Positions 53,935-63,882 are shown, counted from the stretch's first letter. The stretch: 64,000 nt of DNA from Clostridiales bacterium UBA1390 (GCA_002305315.1 DBQQ01000046.1:24079-88078); one strand, 5' to 3'. Made by a program: numbers and translations. The notes: generated from the letters alone by a model not told the origin.

Positions 53935-53975
53935 AAAGGGGGCAGTGAAAAATCCTGTTTTTCACTGCCCCTTTA
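53935..53975. terminator. Bidirectional terminator between mannosidase and ABC permease
   Basis: 14-bp stem GGGGCAGTGAAAAA/TTTTTCACTGCCCC, 5-nt loop, with T-rich flank on the plus side and CTTTCACTGG on the minus side. Confidence 0.8.
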
Positions 53976-53985
53976 TGATGCCTTC

Positions 53986-56900
53986 TTATTCGACTGACTT
54001 CAGTGATTCTACCATACTGATCTTTTTCAACGGCCGATGCATGACCAGATTCACGATGAAGGAGAATACCAGGGTCAGCAATGCAGCCCACACGTAACTC
54101 CATATCTGTACCTCTCTGCCAAACATCACCATATCAATCTCTGCCGTCTGAATGACAAATGCTGTGAGAAGACGCCCGAGAACCAGGCCAAAGGCGGTAC
54201 CTAAGACAGTCAGAATGATGCTTTCCCGGAAAACATACTGGGATACTTCTTTATCGTTGAATCCCAACACCTCCAGGGTGGCGATTTCCCGCACTCTTTC
54301 TGCGATGTTAATATTCGACAGATTATACAGCACTACAAAGGCCAGCAGCCCTGCGGATACAATGAGAACCACAATCACCATGTCCAATGCTTCCAACATC
54401 TGATCGAAGGACTCCATGATATCCTGCTGTATCTGAATCGTCATGACATGGTCGTTCTGGTTGATTCTTTCTGCCATCTCGTGCTGACTTTCTTCGGATA
54501 GGCCCTCGTATTTGCCCAGCACCATGTTATATTCCGGCGCCTCTCCAAAGAGTGCCTGATACGTTTCCGGCAGCATATATACATAGTGCTCTGCATAGTT
54601 TTCCACAATGCCCTGCACCATAACCTGCACCGAATTGGTATCATCAATCTCTATGGTGATCATATCGCCTGGCGAAACACCCACATTACGTGCCAGTTTC
54701 TCCGTCACAAGCACCTGATTTTCTTCCAGAACGAAAACCTCATGGGAGGTTCGATTCTCCAGCTGAATGAACTCTGACAGTTTCTCCGTGGATTCCGGCA
54801 CCATCAGATAGCCCGACATATCGCCATCCGGCCCAGACATCGTATACGTCTTCTGCATCGACAACATTTCGCTGGCAGACGCGTCGTAGTCCTGCATGAT
54901 CGAAAGAATCTGTGTCAGATCCTCTTCCTCATAATCCTCTACCACAATGGTTGCCTCATACTTCCAGATCTTATCGAACTGATTCTCCACGATCTCGTTG
55001 ATGGAGTCCTGCAGGCCGAATCCGGTCAAAGACAGGGCCGTACACCCCATGATTCCTACGATCGTCATAATCATACGTTTCTTATATCGGAAAATATTGC
55101 GCACAGTCACCTTATGACTGAAGGATAGGCGTTTCCAGAGCCAGCCGATCCTCTCCAGCATGACTCGTTTTCCGTTTTTGGGCGCTTTTGGTCGCATAAG
55201 CTGTGCCGGCATAGGTGTCAATACCCCGCGGCAGCACAGGTATACTGTCAGGGCTACCGCTGCCAGGCAGACCGCCATAATGATCGCCGCGTCTCCCCAT
55301 AAAAATGGCGTGATCTGTACCGGCAAACGATACAGCATGCCATAGGCAGACATAATCACGCCTGGGAATAGCTGATATCCCACCACCAGTCCGACCGCCA
55401 CGCCAATACCTGTCGCTAACAACGCGTAGAACATGTACTTGGACAGAATCGAACCATTGCTGTATCCAAGGGCTTTCATGGTACCAATCTGTGTACGCTC
55501 TTCTTCGATCATCCGCGTCATGGTCGTCAGGCACACCAACGCCGCAACCAGTACGAAGAACACAGGAAATACCTTGGCAATATTATCCACGCGTTCCGCG
55601 TTCTGTCCATATTCTTCGTAACCGGGACTGTCATCCCGCGTATTCACATACCATTCCGGTTCTGTCAGATCCGCCAGCTCCTGCTTGGCATCGGCCAACT
55701 CCTGTTCTCCCTGTGCCAGCTCCGCCTCCGCATCGGCCACCTTCTGCTCGTTTTCCGCAATCTCAAGACGGCCTTCTTCCAGTTCAATCCGGGCTTCCGC
55801 CAATTCCTGGCGCCCCTCTACAATCTGGGCTCGGGCTTCTTGAATCTGGGCTCTAGCAGATTCCAGCTGCGCTCTGGCTTCTGCGATCTGCGCTTCTCCT
55901 GCTCTGAGCTGATCCTGACCCACCACGATCTGGTTCCATGCCGCATCCAGTTCCGCCTCGGCAGCCTCTAGCTCCGCCTCAGCAGCCTCTTTCTGCTGCT
56001 CATACTGCGCGAGACCACTCTCATACTGTGCCTCTCCCGTCTCGTACTCCTCGCGGCCACTGGCAAGCTGCTCCGCAAAAGCGGCCAGACGATTTTCACC
56101 TTCCTGACGCTGCATATCCAATTGCGCCTGCGCCTGTTCCAACAAAGCCTCTCCCGCCTCTAGTTCAGACAATGTCTGATCCAATGTTTCCCGATTGGCA
56201 GTAAGGCTCGCCTCTGTCTGTGCCAGCGTCTCCTGTGTCTGTACCAGAGCACTGTTCCACTGCTCCAACTCTGCTCTACGCGTTTCCAAATCGGATTTGA
56301 TCTGGTCTAACTGCGTCCGAGTTTCCGCTAACGCAGTCTCTTCCCCTTCCAGCCAGAGCCGCAGTGTCTCTCTTTCTTTTTTCTTATTTTCTAATTCATT
56401 CTCCTGTGTCGTAAGCGCCGTATATGCATCCTGCACCTGTTTTTCATGCGCGTCATACGCAGTCTTCGCAGCGAGATAGGCTGGATCCTCTTCCCCCACC
56501 TGTGCCAGCAACGCTTCCAACTCGATTCGCTCTGCTTCCAACTGCGCAGCCTCTTCCTTATATGATGCCAGCGCCTGATCGTATTCTGTCCGCAGACTTT
56601 CTATTTCTGCCGCCAACGCCTCGTATCTCTCATTTTCATTCTGATACTGCGTCAGATTCTGCTGATATATATTTTCCTGCTCTCCATATTGCGTCTCCTG
56701 TTCCTGGTAGGCTGCCAGACTCTGTTCATAGGAGGCCAGACTCTGTTCATACTGCGCAAGGGCTGCCTGGTAAACAGCCAATCCCTGCTGATAGGCGGCT
56801 TCCCCCGCCTCATACTGTTCTCTTCCCGCCGCTAACTGTTCACTCTGCGCATCTAGCTTCGCCTGGGCCTGTTCCATTTGTGACTGAAAAGCAGCCAAAG

Positions 56901-58089
56901 CCTGTTCGTACTGTGCCTCTCCACTTTGAAGCTCTAGTAGCGCCTGATCCAATTCCGCCTTCGCATCATCCAGCTTCTGCTTAGCTTCCGCCAATTCCTG
57001 CTCGGCCTGGGCTTTCCCCGCTTCCCATTGACTGCGCCCTTCTTCATAAGACTGCTGCGCCGCCTCTAAGGTCGCGCGTGTCTCATCCAGAATCGCCTGT
57101 TGTGAATCCAGTTCAGCTTCCCCACTCTCAAGGTCCGCCTCATTCTGCTCGATCTCCGCTTCGCCCTCATCCAGTTCCGCTTCACCATCCACAATCTCCG
57201 CCTCGCCGTCCGCCGCCTGCTGCTTGGCATCTTCTAACTGCTGTCTGGCGTCCGCAAGTTCCTGCCGTCCATCCTCCAGCTCCGCTTCGCCGTCCGCGAT
57301 CTCCTGCTCGGCTTCTTCCACAGTCCGATCATATCGGTCTTTTGCCCGCGCCTCGCCAAAAATCTCCAATTCTTGCTGATGCGTCGCTTCCAATGCCGAA
57401 TATTCTTCTGTATATGCCGTTGGCGCAATCATATCCTCATATACAAGGTAGACTTCTGTATAGTATTCCGATTTGAAGTTCTCTGCTGGCAGATAGATGA
57501 TCTGCTCAATGGTACCTCCGCCGATATTGGTATTCCCCTTCTCCATATCAGACAAGTACATGGCGCTCTCGAAGACCCCTACCACCGTGTATTCCGTTCG
57601 TTCCAATGAGTCCTCCACATTGGAATCCGATGATCCATCTCCCATGACCTCCAGCGTAGAACCCACCGATACACCACTGGCGGCATCCACCAGACATTCG
57701 TCCGGACTCTCCGGCATACGTCCTTCTGTCAGCCATAACTGGTTGATTTCCGCATTGCTGTCATACGCATAAAGCCTGGCCACGTTCTCTCCCTGTTCGG
57801 AATTGACCAGACTGTCCAGAAAATAAGAAGGAAAGACCTCTACGCCCTCGATCTCCTGCAATGCTTCGATGTCCGCCTCTTCAAATCCCCAGGTAGACAA
57901 CAGCCGATAATGCATCAGATTCTGCTGATCCGCATAGGAGTCCGCGGACCGCCACATATCCGGTCCGCTGGCTTTGACACCCGCAAAAAACCCCACGCCA
58001 ATCATGACAATACATAATATAGAAAGAAAACGGTTCCGGGATTTACGAATTCCTCGCAAACTGTCCTTCCATTTTGCCTTCATCACCAT
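53986..58089 (-). CDS. ABC transporter permease (FtsX type) with very long coiled-coil
   Basis: 1367 aa. Helix at about 20-39, an extracytoplasmic domain, then residues about 255-815 almost wholly coiled coil built from heptad-like blocks (AEAELEAAEAELDAA; EQSLASYEQSLAAYQ; GEAQYESGLAQYEQ). Then three helices with FtsX core (MTRMIEEERTQIGTMKALGYSNG), a second extracytoplasmic domain and three C-terminal helices (VREIATLEVLGFNDKEVS). The ATPase gene precedes it with a 7-nt overlap, so the two form one transporter. The coil suggests reach through the cell wall and mechanical transmission, as in FtsEX/MacB-type machines; the substrate is unknown. Confidence 0.93.
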   Translation of the reverse strand: MVMKAKWKDSLRGIRKSRNRFLSILCIVMIGVGFFAGVKASGPDMWRSADSYADQQNLMHYRLLSTWGFEEADIEALQEIEGVEVFPSYFLDSLVNSEQGENVARLYAYDSNAEINQLWLTEGRMPESPDECLVDAASGVSVGSTLEVMGDGSSDSNVEDSLERTEYTVVGVFESAMYLSDMEKGNTNIGGGTIEQIIYLPAENFKSEYYTEVYLVYEDMIAPTAYTEEYSALEATHQQELEIFGEARAKDRYDRTVEEAEQEIADGEAELEDGRQELADARQQLEDAKQQAADGEAEIVDGEAELDEGEAEIEQNEADLESGEAELDSQQAILDETRATLEAAQQSYEEGRSQWEAGKAQAEQELAEAKQKLDDAKAELDQALLELQSGEAQYEQALAAFQSQMEQAQAKLDAQSEQLAAGREQYEAGEAAYQQGLAVYQAALAQYEQSLASYEQSLAAYQEQETQYGEQENIYQQNLTQYQNENERYEALAAEIESLRTEYDQALASYKEEAAQLEAERIELEALLAQVGEEDPAYLAAKTAYDAHEKQVQDAYTALTTQENELENKKKERETLRLWLEGEETALAETRTQLDQIKSDLETRRAELEQWNSALVQTQETLAQTEASLTANRETLDQTLSELEAGEALLEQAQAQLDMQRQEGENRLAAFAEQLASGREEYETGEAQYESGLAQYEQQKEAAEAELEAAEAELDAAWNQIVVGQDQLRAGEAQIAEARAQLESARAQIQEARAQIVEGRQELAEARIELEEGRLEIAENEQKVADAEAELAQGEQELADAKQELADLTEPEWYVNTRDDSPGYEEYGQNAERVDNIAKVFPVFFVLVAALVCLTTMTRMIEEERTQIGTMKALGYSNGSILSKYMFYALLATGIGVAVGLVVGYQLFPGVIMSAYGMLYRLPVQITPFLWGDAAIIMAVCLAAVALTVYLCCRGVLTPMPAQLMRPKAPKNGKRVMLERIGWLWKRLSFSHKVTVRNIFRYKKRMIMTIVGIMGCTALSLTGFGLQDSINEIVENQFDKIWKYEATIVVEDYEEEDLTQILSIMQDYDASASEMLSMQKTYTMSGPDGDMSGYLMVPESTEKLSEFIQLENRTSHEVFVLEENQVLVTEKLARNVGVSPGDMITIEIDDTNSVQVMVQGIVENYAEHYVYMLPETYQALFGEAPEYNMVLGKYEGLSEESQHEMAERINQNDHVMTIQIQQDIMESFDQMLEALDMVIVVLIVSAGLLAFVVLYNLSNINIAERVREIATLEVLGFNDKEVSQYVFRESIILTVLGTAFGLVLGRLLTAFVIQTAEIDMVMFGREVQIWSYVWAALLTLVFSFIVNLVMHRPLKKISMVESLKSVE

Positions 58090-58784
58090 TCAATCTCCTC
58101 TACCGGAAGCGGCTGATGATTTCTCACCACGCCTGTCACTTCCCCATTGCGCATATGAATCACACGATCTGCCATAGGCGTAATCGCCGTGTTATGCGTA
58201 ACAATGATGACCGTCATCCCTTGCTCATGACAGGTATCCTGTAAAAGTTTTAGAATCATTTTTCCGGTATTATAATCCAAGGCGCCCGTAGGCTCATCGC
58301 ACAGCAGAAGCTTGGGCTGTTTTGCCAGCGCTCTTGCGATCGCTACCCGCTGCTGTTCTCCTCCGGAAAGCTGTGCCGGGAAGTTATCGAGCCTCTCCCC
58401 CAGTCCTACCTCTTGCAGAATCTTAGCCGCCGGAATAAAATCCTTAGAAATCTGCGCTGCCAGTTCCACATTTTCACTAGCCGTCAGATTCGGAATCAGA
58501 TTATAAAACTGAAACACAAAACCAATATCCTGACGCCGATACTGCATCAGCTGTTTGCGATTGTAATTCTGAATTTCCTTGCCATCTACCACAATACGCC
58601 CCTCATCGCAAGTATCCCTGCCGCCTAAAATATTCAGAATCGTTGTCTTACCAGAACCACTGGGGCCTACAATGATCGCCAGTTCTCCCTTCTCGATCTC
58701 AAAGGACATGCCTCTAGCTGCTTCTATCGTGATGTCACCCATGATATACCGTTTATACACCTTTTCCAGCGTCACAAAACTCAT
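58083..58784 (-). CDS. ABC transporter ATP-binding protein (LolD/MacB type)
   Basis: 233-aa ATPase energising the giant permease. Walker [15 protein letters not shown] near 40, Q-loop [17 protein letters not shown], signature [19 protein letters not shown] near 140, Walker [13 protein letters not shown], and His of [10 protein letters not shown] near 205. Its stop overlaps the start of the permease by 7 nt, implying coupled translation. No two-component system is adjacent. Confidence 0.96.
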   Translation of the reverse strand: MSFVTLEKVYKRYIMGDITIEAARGMSFEIEKGELAIIVGPSGSGKTTILNILGGRDTCDEGRIVVDGKEIQNYNRKQLMQYRRQDIGFVFQFYNLIPNLTASENVELAAQISKDFIPAAKILQEVGLGERLDNFPAQLSGGEQQRVAIARALAKQPKLLLCDEPTGALDYNTGKMILKLLQDTCHEQGMTVIIVTHNTAITPMADRVIHMRNGEVTGVVRNHQPLPVEEIEW

Positions 58785-58993
58785 GGTTCCTCATCCCTTC
58801 TCTACAAATTGATTAGAAAATTCTTTATGCTGCACTATACTGCGCTCACTTCGGAGATGAACTCCTATTGACGAACATCTCAAGGCATGGCTCAATCTCT
58901 GTGATGCAGAAAGTCTTCTCACCATATTCATTATATCATGGATAATCGCGTGAATTGTGAACTTCCTGTGAAACTTTTTCCTATAGGAACTTT

Positions 58994-59032
58994 AAGCGGG
59001 GTCATCGCAGAATGATATTCTACGATGACCCC
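58994..59032 (-). terminator. Terminator of the glycosidase-like gene
   Basis: GGGGTCATCG/CGATGACCCC stem with inner AGAAT/ATTCT, on the minus strand followed by a broken T-rich tail (CTTAAAGTT). Confidence 0.65.
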
Positions 59033-59038
59033 GACCGC

Positions 59039-62000
59039 TTACTTTTCAAGATATAAAATTGGTGCGGAGAGAATCCCAGTACGCCTGAGCTGATATTCAT
59101 AGCTCCACGCTTCTCCCTCAGACCTCCAGGCCATAGGTCCAAACCAGGTTACTTTCTCATCACACAGGTGTACGGCCCCAAAACTATTGACCCTGTTTCC
59201 ATAAGCCGTAATATCCACCGAATGCTCTCCCTCCAGTTGTCCCAACGAAATACGATATGGCGAGAAGGCCAGAATTCCCATATCCTTTCCGTCCACGGAA
59301 ACTCGGAGCAACGGATTTCGATACTTCGGAACCTGCAGGACACATTCCTTTCCATGTCCTGTGACCGACATATGGTAGGTCACATTGCCGCCATAGAAAG
59401 GCAACCCTTGTACGGTCCAGTCTCCAAAATACAGACTCCTGACCGGTTCTATGATCTGTGCATGCTCTCCTCTCACCGAAACGCCAAAGTCTCCCAAGAT
59501 ATAACACCATTCCACATTGGTTTCTACCTTATAAGGCATCTCTACCACCAATGTGTTCGTCCCCCGGCGCACCTTGCCCAAGGGCAGCGTCTTGATATCT
59601 TCATCCACATAATATCCATCTGGCACAGTTCCCATCTGCTCTCCGTTCCAGGAGATCGCCATGTCCTCCGCCAGTTCGATCGCGAGATGCACATTGTCCA
59701 CTTCTACCGCGCTGTCGATCGTATACCGCAGGCTCAATGTATGCTCTGCCGGCGCCTTCTTTCTCGTCCAGGGCTGCGCAAAGGCCTCTACCTTCAGCGG
59801 ATATCCTAACCGCGTACGCAGAATGTTATCGATCCGAAGCACTTCCTCCTTCTCGGCCCATTCCTCGCCATCCAGGGAAGCCTCTGCCATATCCAGAAGC
59901 AGCACATTGGGCTCTGACAGGGTGACCGGCACGCTTTCGGTCGGCTTCTGCACGCGGATATAGGATTTCTCTTCCATGGGGCTCTTCATTTCCTTTCCTG
60001 TTTCACACGGTGTCAGACGCAGCAGCAGACTGTCATGATCCGCCATCTTCTGACGAACCACGGTCTCTCCCTGTCTATGCTCAACTGCAAGCGAAGCATG
60101 CGTTCCAGACAGCGTATCATAAAGTTCCGCATGATAGCAGCCCGGTATGCGGATGCTCAACGTACGCACATGGGGAATATCCAGATTCTCTGCCGGCAAT
60201 CCCTGCGCAATGAAGAGCCATTTTCCTTCGTCCGTATTCCGCATCTGATATACATACCGATCCGCACGGCTGCCATCTTCCATCCGAATATCCACGGTAC
60301 GTACACCTTCCAATGCTTCCAGAAGTTCTGTCTGACTGAAGCGGATATTCTGACAGTTCTGCGCCAACGCGGCGGCCTCCGCAGAAGGTACCGCATCCAC
60401 CAGACGCGCTGGTTCTCCCATGAAGATCAATCGGCCGCCTGCCTTCTGGAAATCCACCAAACGCTCCAGTGTGCTACGCCGCAGTGTCACACATCCCGGC
60501 ACCAGGATCGCGTCATATGCCATCTGACCAACATGGAATTTCTGATTCGCTGTCCCTCCATACAGTTCTGGCAACAGGGATTCTGCGATGAAATCAAAAT
60601 CCAACTGTCCAAACAAAAGCCATTGGATGGTTTCCTCAAACTGCTCTTCCAGCTGTGCCTGCGCGGCCGCCGTCTGTTCCTGGGGACCCCAGCAGAGCCA
60701 CATGCTTTCAATCGGGTGAATCACACCGATGCGCACATCTGGCTTTCCGTCTGTCAGCGCCGTATTCACCCGCGCAAAATGATCTTCGATGTAGGAATAC
60801 TGCTGATACCAGGGAGACTGATAGAAAATGGAAGCCGGATAATCTCGCTTGGCTTCTCCCGCCATACTGGCCCAGGACAGGTGATGTACGCGCAGCGTCA
60901 CGCCCAGCGCAGCCTGCCAATCGCCCTGCAGCTTATGTCCTCTGAAATCATAATCCCAGTTGGTCACGCCATACAGTTCACTGGTCATACCGCCCCGGCC
61001 ATACTGATGCACCGCGCTCTGCGCCTGTTTCGCCGTGGAATACTCCCGCTTATCACACAACATGTCAATACCGGGCTGCTGAAAGCTTCGATAGGAACGC
61101 ATCGCTTCGCCCAGCGCCTTCGTCTGAGACGCCAAGGTAGCCTCTGCCATCATGTGCCCGGTCAGCATCAAACCATGTTTCTCACACCAGTCTCCCAGAC
61201 TGTCCGCAAAAGCCTCGGTAAAACGCTGCGCCACATGATCGTGAAAACGATACCTGGCTATGGACACACGGCCTTCCGGCAGCTCCCAGAAAATCTCTGG
61301 CAGGCTGTCCCAGAAGTCCGCCCCATACTGCGCCTGATACGTTGCCGGAAAATCATCCGTATACGGCAGGATACAGCATTTCTCCTCTTCCGCAAACCCC
61401 AGCGTCGTCTTATGCGCGAACTGCGGTTCATCCGTGAAGATCGCAGGCACGGTTTTCCCAAATTCCTCTCCGACCGCCTCGTAATATTTCTCATGTGTTT
61501 CTTCGATAAATCGCGCCACCGCCTTCGGATTCAGCGTGTCCAGATAGGCCTGATCGTTGAACCAACCGCTGTCTGGTGCGATCTCTTCGTACACATGCCA
61601 TACGTGTCCTCCCTCCTTCGGCGCCTCATCCTCCGCCAAACGCCGATAGGAAACCATCACGCCCTCTTTCAGCACAACCTCGTAGCTGCCCATCCAGGTA
61701 CCATTCCCCTGCTGGGCCAGATGTCCCATGCTGGAACCATGCGTCTGATGGCTGGGCGGCATGTCCTCCTGTTTCCAGGGCGAAAATACCAGATACCGGG
61801 CCCGATACGCCGGGTCCTTCGTCACAAGGCCGCCTGCCGCGCCGGAGGGCCAGCGATCCTCATCATACAGCCAGGCAAACATCTTTTCTTCCTTGGCCTT
61901 ATTCACACAGTCCTTCACGATCTGGAGATACTCCGGGCTCATGTACGGTGTGTCCAGCCCGGTTCGGCAGTGCATATGAAAACCACCCAGTCCCATCTCC

Positions 62001-62122
62001 TTAAAATACTCAATCTGCTTTGTCATCCTCGCAGAATCCAATTTACAGTTCCACGCCCAGAAAGGAGCGCCTCGAAAACGGCTGTCCGGACACGCAAATT
62101 GCCGATCAAATTCCTGTTTCAT
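59039..62122 (-). CDS. Large glycoside hydrolase-like protein (GH106-like / jelly-roll)
   Basis: 1027 aa from the ATG at 62122, chosen for AAAGGAG 6 nt upstream; the longer frame overlaps the esterase gene. N-terminal barrel with GAPFWAWNCKL, GLGGFHMHCRTGL, FAWLYDEDRWPSGAAGG and PAIFTDEPQF, a pattern like alpha-L-rhamnosidase GH106 and relatives. A glutamine-amidotransferase-like middle and C-terminal jelly-roll domains (VDNVHLAIELAEDMAISWNGEQMG) follow. No signal peptide. The sugar specificity is unknown. It lies 11 bp after the esterase gene, under one promoter. Confidence 0.75.
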   Translation of the reverse strand: MKQEFDRQFACPDSRFRGAPFWAWNCKLDSARMTKQIEYFKEMGLGGFHMHCRTGLDTPYMSPEYLQIVKDCVNKAKEEKMFAWLYDEDRWPSGAAGGLVTKDPAYRARYLVFSPWKQEDMPPSHQTHGSSMGHLAQQGNGTWMGSYEVVLKEGVMVSYRRLAEDEAPKEGGHVWHVYEEIAPDSGWFNDQAYLDTLNPKAVARFIEETHEKYYEAVGEEFGKTVPAIFTDEPQFAHKTTLGFAEEEKCCILPYTDDFPATYQAQYGADFWDSLPEIFWELPEGRVSIARYRFHDHVAQRFTEAFADSLGDWCEKHGLMLTGHMMAEATLASQTKALGEAMRSYRSFQQPGIDMLCDKREYSTAKQAQSAVHQYGRGGMTSELYGVTNWDYDFRGHKLQGDWQAALGVTLRVHHLSWASMAGEAKRDYPASIFYQSPWYQQYSYIEDHFARVNTALTDGKPDVRIGVIHPIESMWLCWGPQEQTAAAQAQLEEQFEETIQWLLFGQLDFDFIAESLLPELYGGTANQKFHVGQMAYDAILVPGCVTLRRSTLERLVDFQKAGGRLIFMGEPARLVDAVPSAEAAALAQNCQNIRFSQTELLEALEGVRTVDIRMEDGSRADRYVYQMRNTDEGKWLFIAQGLPAENLDIPHVRTLSIRIPGCYHAELYDTLSGTHASLAVEHRQGETVVRQKMADHDSLLLRLTPCETGKEMKSPMEEKSYIRVQKPTESVPVTLSEPNVLLLDMAEASLDGEEWAEKEEVLRIDNILRTRLGYPLKVEAFAQPWTRKKAPAEHTLSLRYTIDSAVEVDNVHLAIELAEDMAISWNGEQMGTVPDGYYVDEDIKTLPLGKVRRGTNTLVVEMPYKVETNVEWCYILGDFGVSVRGEHAQIIEPVRSLYFGDWTVQGLPFYGGNVTYHMSVTGHGKECVLQVPKYRNPLLRVSVDGKDMGILAFSPYRISLGQLEGEHSVDITAYGNRVNSFGAVHLCDEKVTWFGPMAWRSEGEAWSYEYQLRRTGILSAPILYLEK

Positions 62123-62133
62123 CTTTTTCTCCT

Positions 62134-63126
62134 TTATTGCCATTGTTCTTTCCAAAATGCCAGGGCTTCCTCAATCCACCCTTCCACATCGCTGCCGCGG
62201 CCTTCCCCAATGCCATGGCCGCCCGTTGCTCCCAGCTTCATGCGGCAGGGAATCCCTTGGGCGCGGATCGCCTCCTGCAGGCATTCGCTGTGCCACGGAA
62301 GCACTCCCGGGTCGTCCTTACAATGTACGCTGAAGGTCGGAGGATATCCTTTCCACACATGGTTCTGCACCGAATATTCCCGCAGTGCCTTCTCCACATC
62401 GTCCCCGACGATCGTTTGGATGAATCCACCACCCCGTTTTACGATCAGATCCATGTCGATGACAGGATATACCGGAAAGATGGCGGCAGGCTTGGGCAAT
62501 CCATAGGCGGCATATCCTACATTGTCGGCCCCCCATTCCGCCACCAGATGACCGCCCGCCGAAAAGCCGGCCACCGCATAGTTTTCCTTCGCCACGCCGA
62601 AGGAATCCGCTTTTTCCAGGATAAAACGGAGCGCCTGTGCCAGATCCTCCATGGGTGCAGGCAGCAGCGCTGGACCTCCCACTCGATAGCTGATCACAAA
62701 AGCGTCATATCCCAGCTGATTGATTCTGCGCGCTACTGGAAACGCCTCAACCAATGAGCAGACCGACGTGTATCCTCCGCCCGCACAGATCGCTACAAAA
62801 GGCTTCTTTTCTTCCGTCTTCTCATCCGCCGGCAGCCAAAACAACTTGGTGATCTGCTTCTTCGGAACACGCTGTTTCTCTTCTTCACTCCAGAAATCCC
62901 AGACCACCGGAACCCCCTGCCGAATCTTATCCAGCAGATGATTGACCCCATCGCACATGGAGTCGATATTCCGATTGGGATCTTTCTTTTTCAGATCCTG
63001 CAGCGTGGTCTCGTCCTGCAGACGCTGCCCCGGCGGATCCGTACTGATCCAGTAATCCACAATATCCTGGCACTCTTTCAGCCGGAATAATTCGCCCATC
63101 GGCGTATGCGTCGTAAAACGTTCCAT
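62134..63126 (-). CDS. Alpha/beta-hydrolase, carbohydrate esterase-like
   Basis: 330 aa. AICAGGGYTSVCSLVEAFPVA forms the oxyanion region near 90, nucleophile Ser is in GFSAGGHLVAEWG near 185, and the acid and base are in DDPGVLPWHSE and GGHGIGEG near 280-310. The fold matches the BD-FAE/acetyl-esterase group that removes acyl groups from sugars. No signal peptide. First gene before the glycosidase-like gene, so deacylation followed by cleavage of the same oligosaccharide is plausible (inference). Confidence 0.87.
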   Translation of the reverse strand: MERFTTHTPMGELFRLKECQDIVDYWISTDPPGQRLQDETTLQDLKKKDPNRNIDSMCDGVNHLLDKIRQGVPVVWDFWSEEEKQRVPKKQITKLFWLPADEKTEEKKPFVAICAGGGYTSVCSLVEAFPVARRINQLGYDAFVISYRVGGPALLPAPMEDLAQALRFILEKADSFGVAKENYAVAGFSAGGHLVAEWGADNVGYAAYGLPKPAAIFPVYPVIDMDLIVKRGGGFIQTIVGDDVEKALREYSVQNHVWKGYPPTFSVHCKDDPGVLPWHSECLQEAIRAQGIPCRMKLGATGGHGIGEGRGSDVEGWIEEALAFWKEQWQ

Positions 63127-63155
63127 ATCTATAACCCCCTTGTTTATTTTTTTTC

Positions 63156-63184
63156 AGCATATCACACTTTCCCGAAAAAGAAAA
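63156..63184 (-). promoter_or_regulatory. Promoter of the esterase-glycosidase operon
   Basis: Minus strand TTTTCT, 17 bp, TATGCT. The -35 is weak, which would suit an activator or a repressor at the palindrome 1 bp upstream. Confidence 0.5.
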
Positions 63185-63185
63185 T

Positions 63186-63203
63186 GGAGAAAACATTTTC
63201 TCC
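63186..63203. promoter_or_regulatory. 18-bp palindromic operator candidate
   Basis: GGAGAAAA-CA-TTTTCTCC, perfect 8-bp arms, located between the -35 of the esterase operon and the divergent dcd promoter. The binding protein is not encoded nearby. Confidence 0.6.
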
Positions 63204-63225
63204 CCTGTATAGAAGAAACCGATTG

Positions 63226-63234
63226 TGATATAAT
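63226..63234 (+). promoter_or_regulatory. dcd extended -10 promoter
   Basis: TGATATAAT, a TGn-extended -10; the -35 region (TGTATA) is poor. The leader of about 80 nt holds GCAG/CTGC and CTTTC/GAAAG inverted repeats. Confidence 0.55.
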
Positions 63235-63318
63235 AGGCGTGGCTTGACAGCTTTCTGACATTGCAGGAACTGCGGCAAGCTCCGAAAGTCGCTATATTTA
63301 CATTGAGGAGGTTTTTCC

Positions 63319-63852
63319 ATGATTTTATCGGACGGAACGATTCGTCAATACCTGAAAGACGGCATCATCGGCATTGATCCTTTGACCCCAGAACAGATCC
63401 AACCTGCCAGCGTCGATATTCGCTTAGGCGATACATATTCTATTGTCGAGGATTCCAGCAATGGCATCATTCACTTGGGTTCTCCGGTTCCCTATCGCAC
63501 TCTCAAGGCATCTACCTATCTGCTTCTTCCAGGACAATTCGTCTTAGCTACCACGATGGAGTATTTCCGTCTTCCGGATCATATGACGCCCTTTGTAGAA
63601 GGGCGCAGTTCAATTGGACGCTTAGGGCTTTTCATCCAAAATGCAGGGTGGGTGGATCCCGGCTTTGAGGGAGAAATCACGCTGGAACTCTTTAACGCCA
63701 GCCGCTGCGCGATCGAGCTTTGCGCGGGCCGCCGAATTGGACAGCTTGTCTTTGCACAGCTAGATAAAAACGCAGAAAATCCTTATCGCGGCAAATATCA
63801 GGGGCAGCGCGGTGCCACTGGATCCCGCGTGTTTTTGGACGCAGAAAAATAA
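63319..63852 (+). CDS. dcd: dCTP deaminase
   Basis: Converts dCTP to dUTP for thymidylate synthesis. 177 aa. Seen: MILSDGTIRQYLKDG, IQPASVDIRLGDTY, and the active-site block FVEGRSSIGRLGLFIQNAGWVDPGFEGEITLELFN with the catalytic Glu, then QGQRGATGSR at the end. GAGGAGG precedes the ATG. Single gene; it may be mono- or bifunctional (with dUTPase), which sequence alone does not settle here. Confidence 0.95.
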   Translation: MILSDGTIRQYLKDGIIGIDPLTPEQIQPASVDIRLGDTYSIVEDSSNGIIHLGSPVPYRTLKASTYLLLPGQFVLATTMEYFRLPDHMTPFVEGRSSIGRLGLFIQNAGWVDPGFEGEITLELFNASRCAIELCAGRRIGQLVFAQLDKNAENPYRGKYQGQRGATGSRVFLDAEK

Positions 63853-63882
63853 TGGGAAATCTTCCTGTTTTCCCATTACTTT
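63851..63882 (+). terminator. Probable dcd terminator
   Basis: AATGGGAAA/TTTCCCATT stem, 9-nt loop, then ACTTTCC. From here to the right edge (about 120 bp) I see no gene. Confidence 0.55.

Noticed and set aside
60035..62506. 823-codon open frame antisense to the glycosidase-like gene
   Set aside because: Shadow of the GC-skewed coding strand. The opposite frame has clear enzyme motifs and a good ribosome site.
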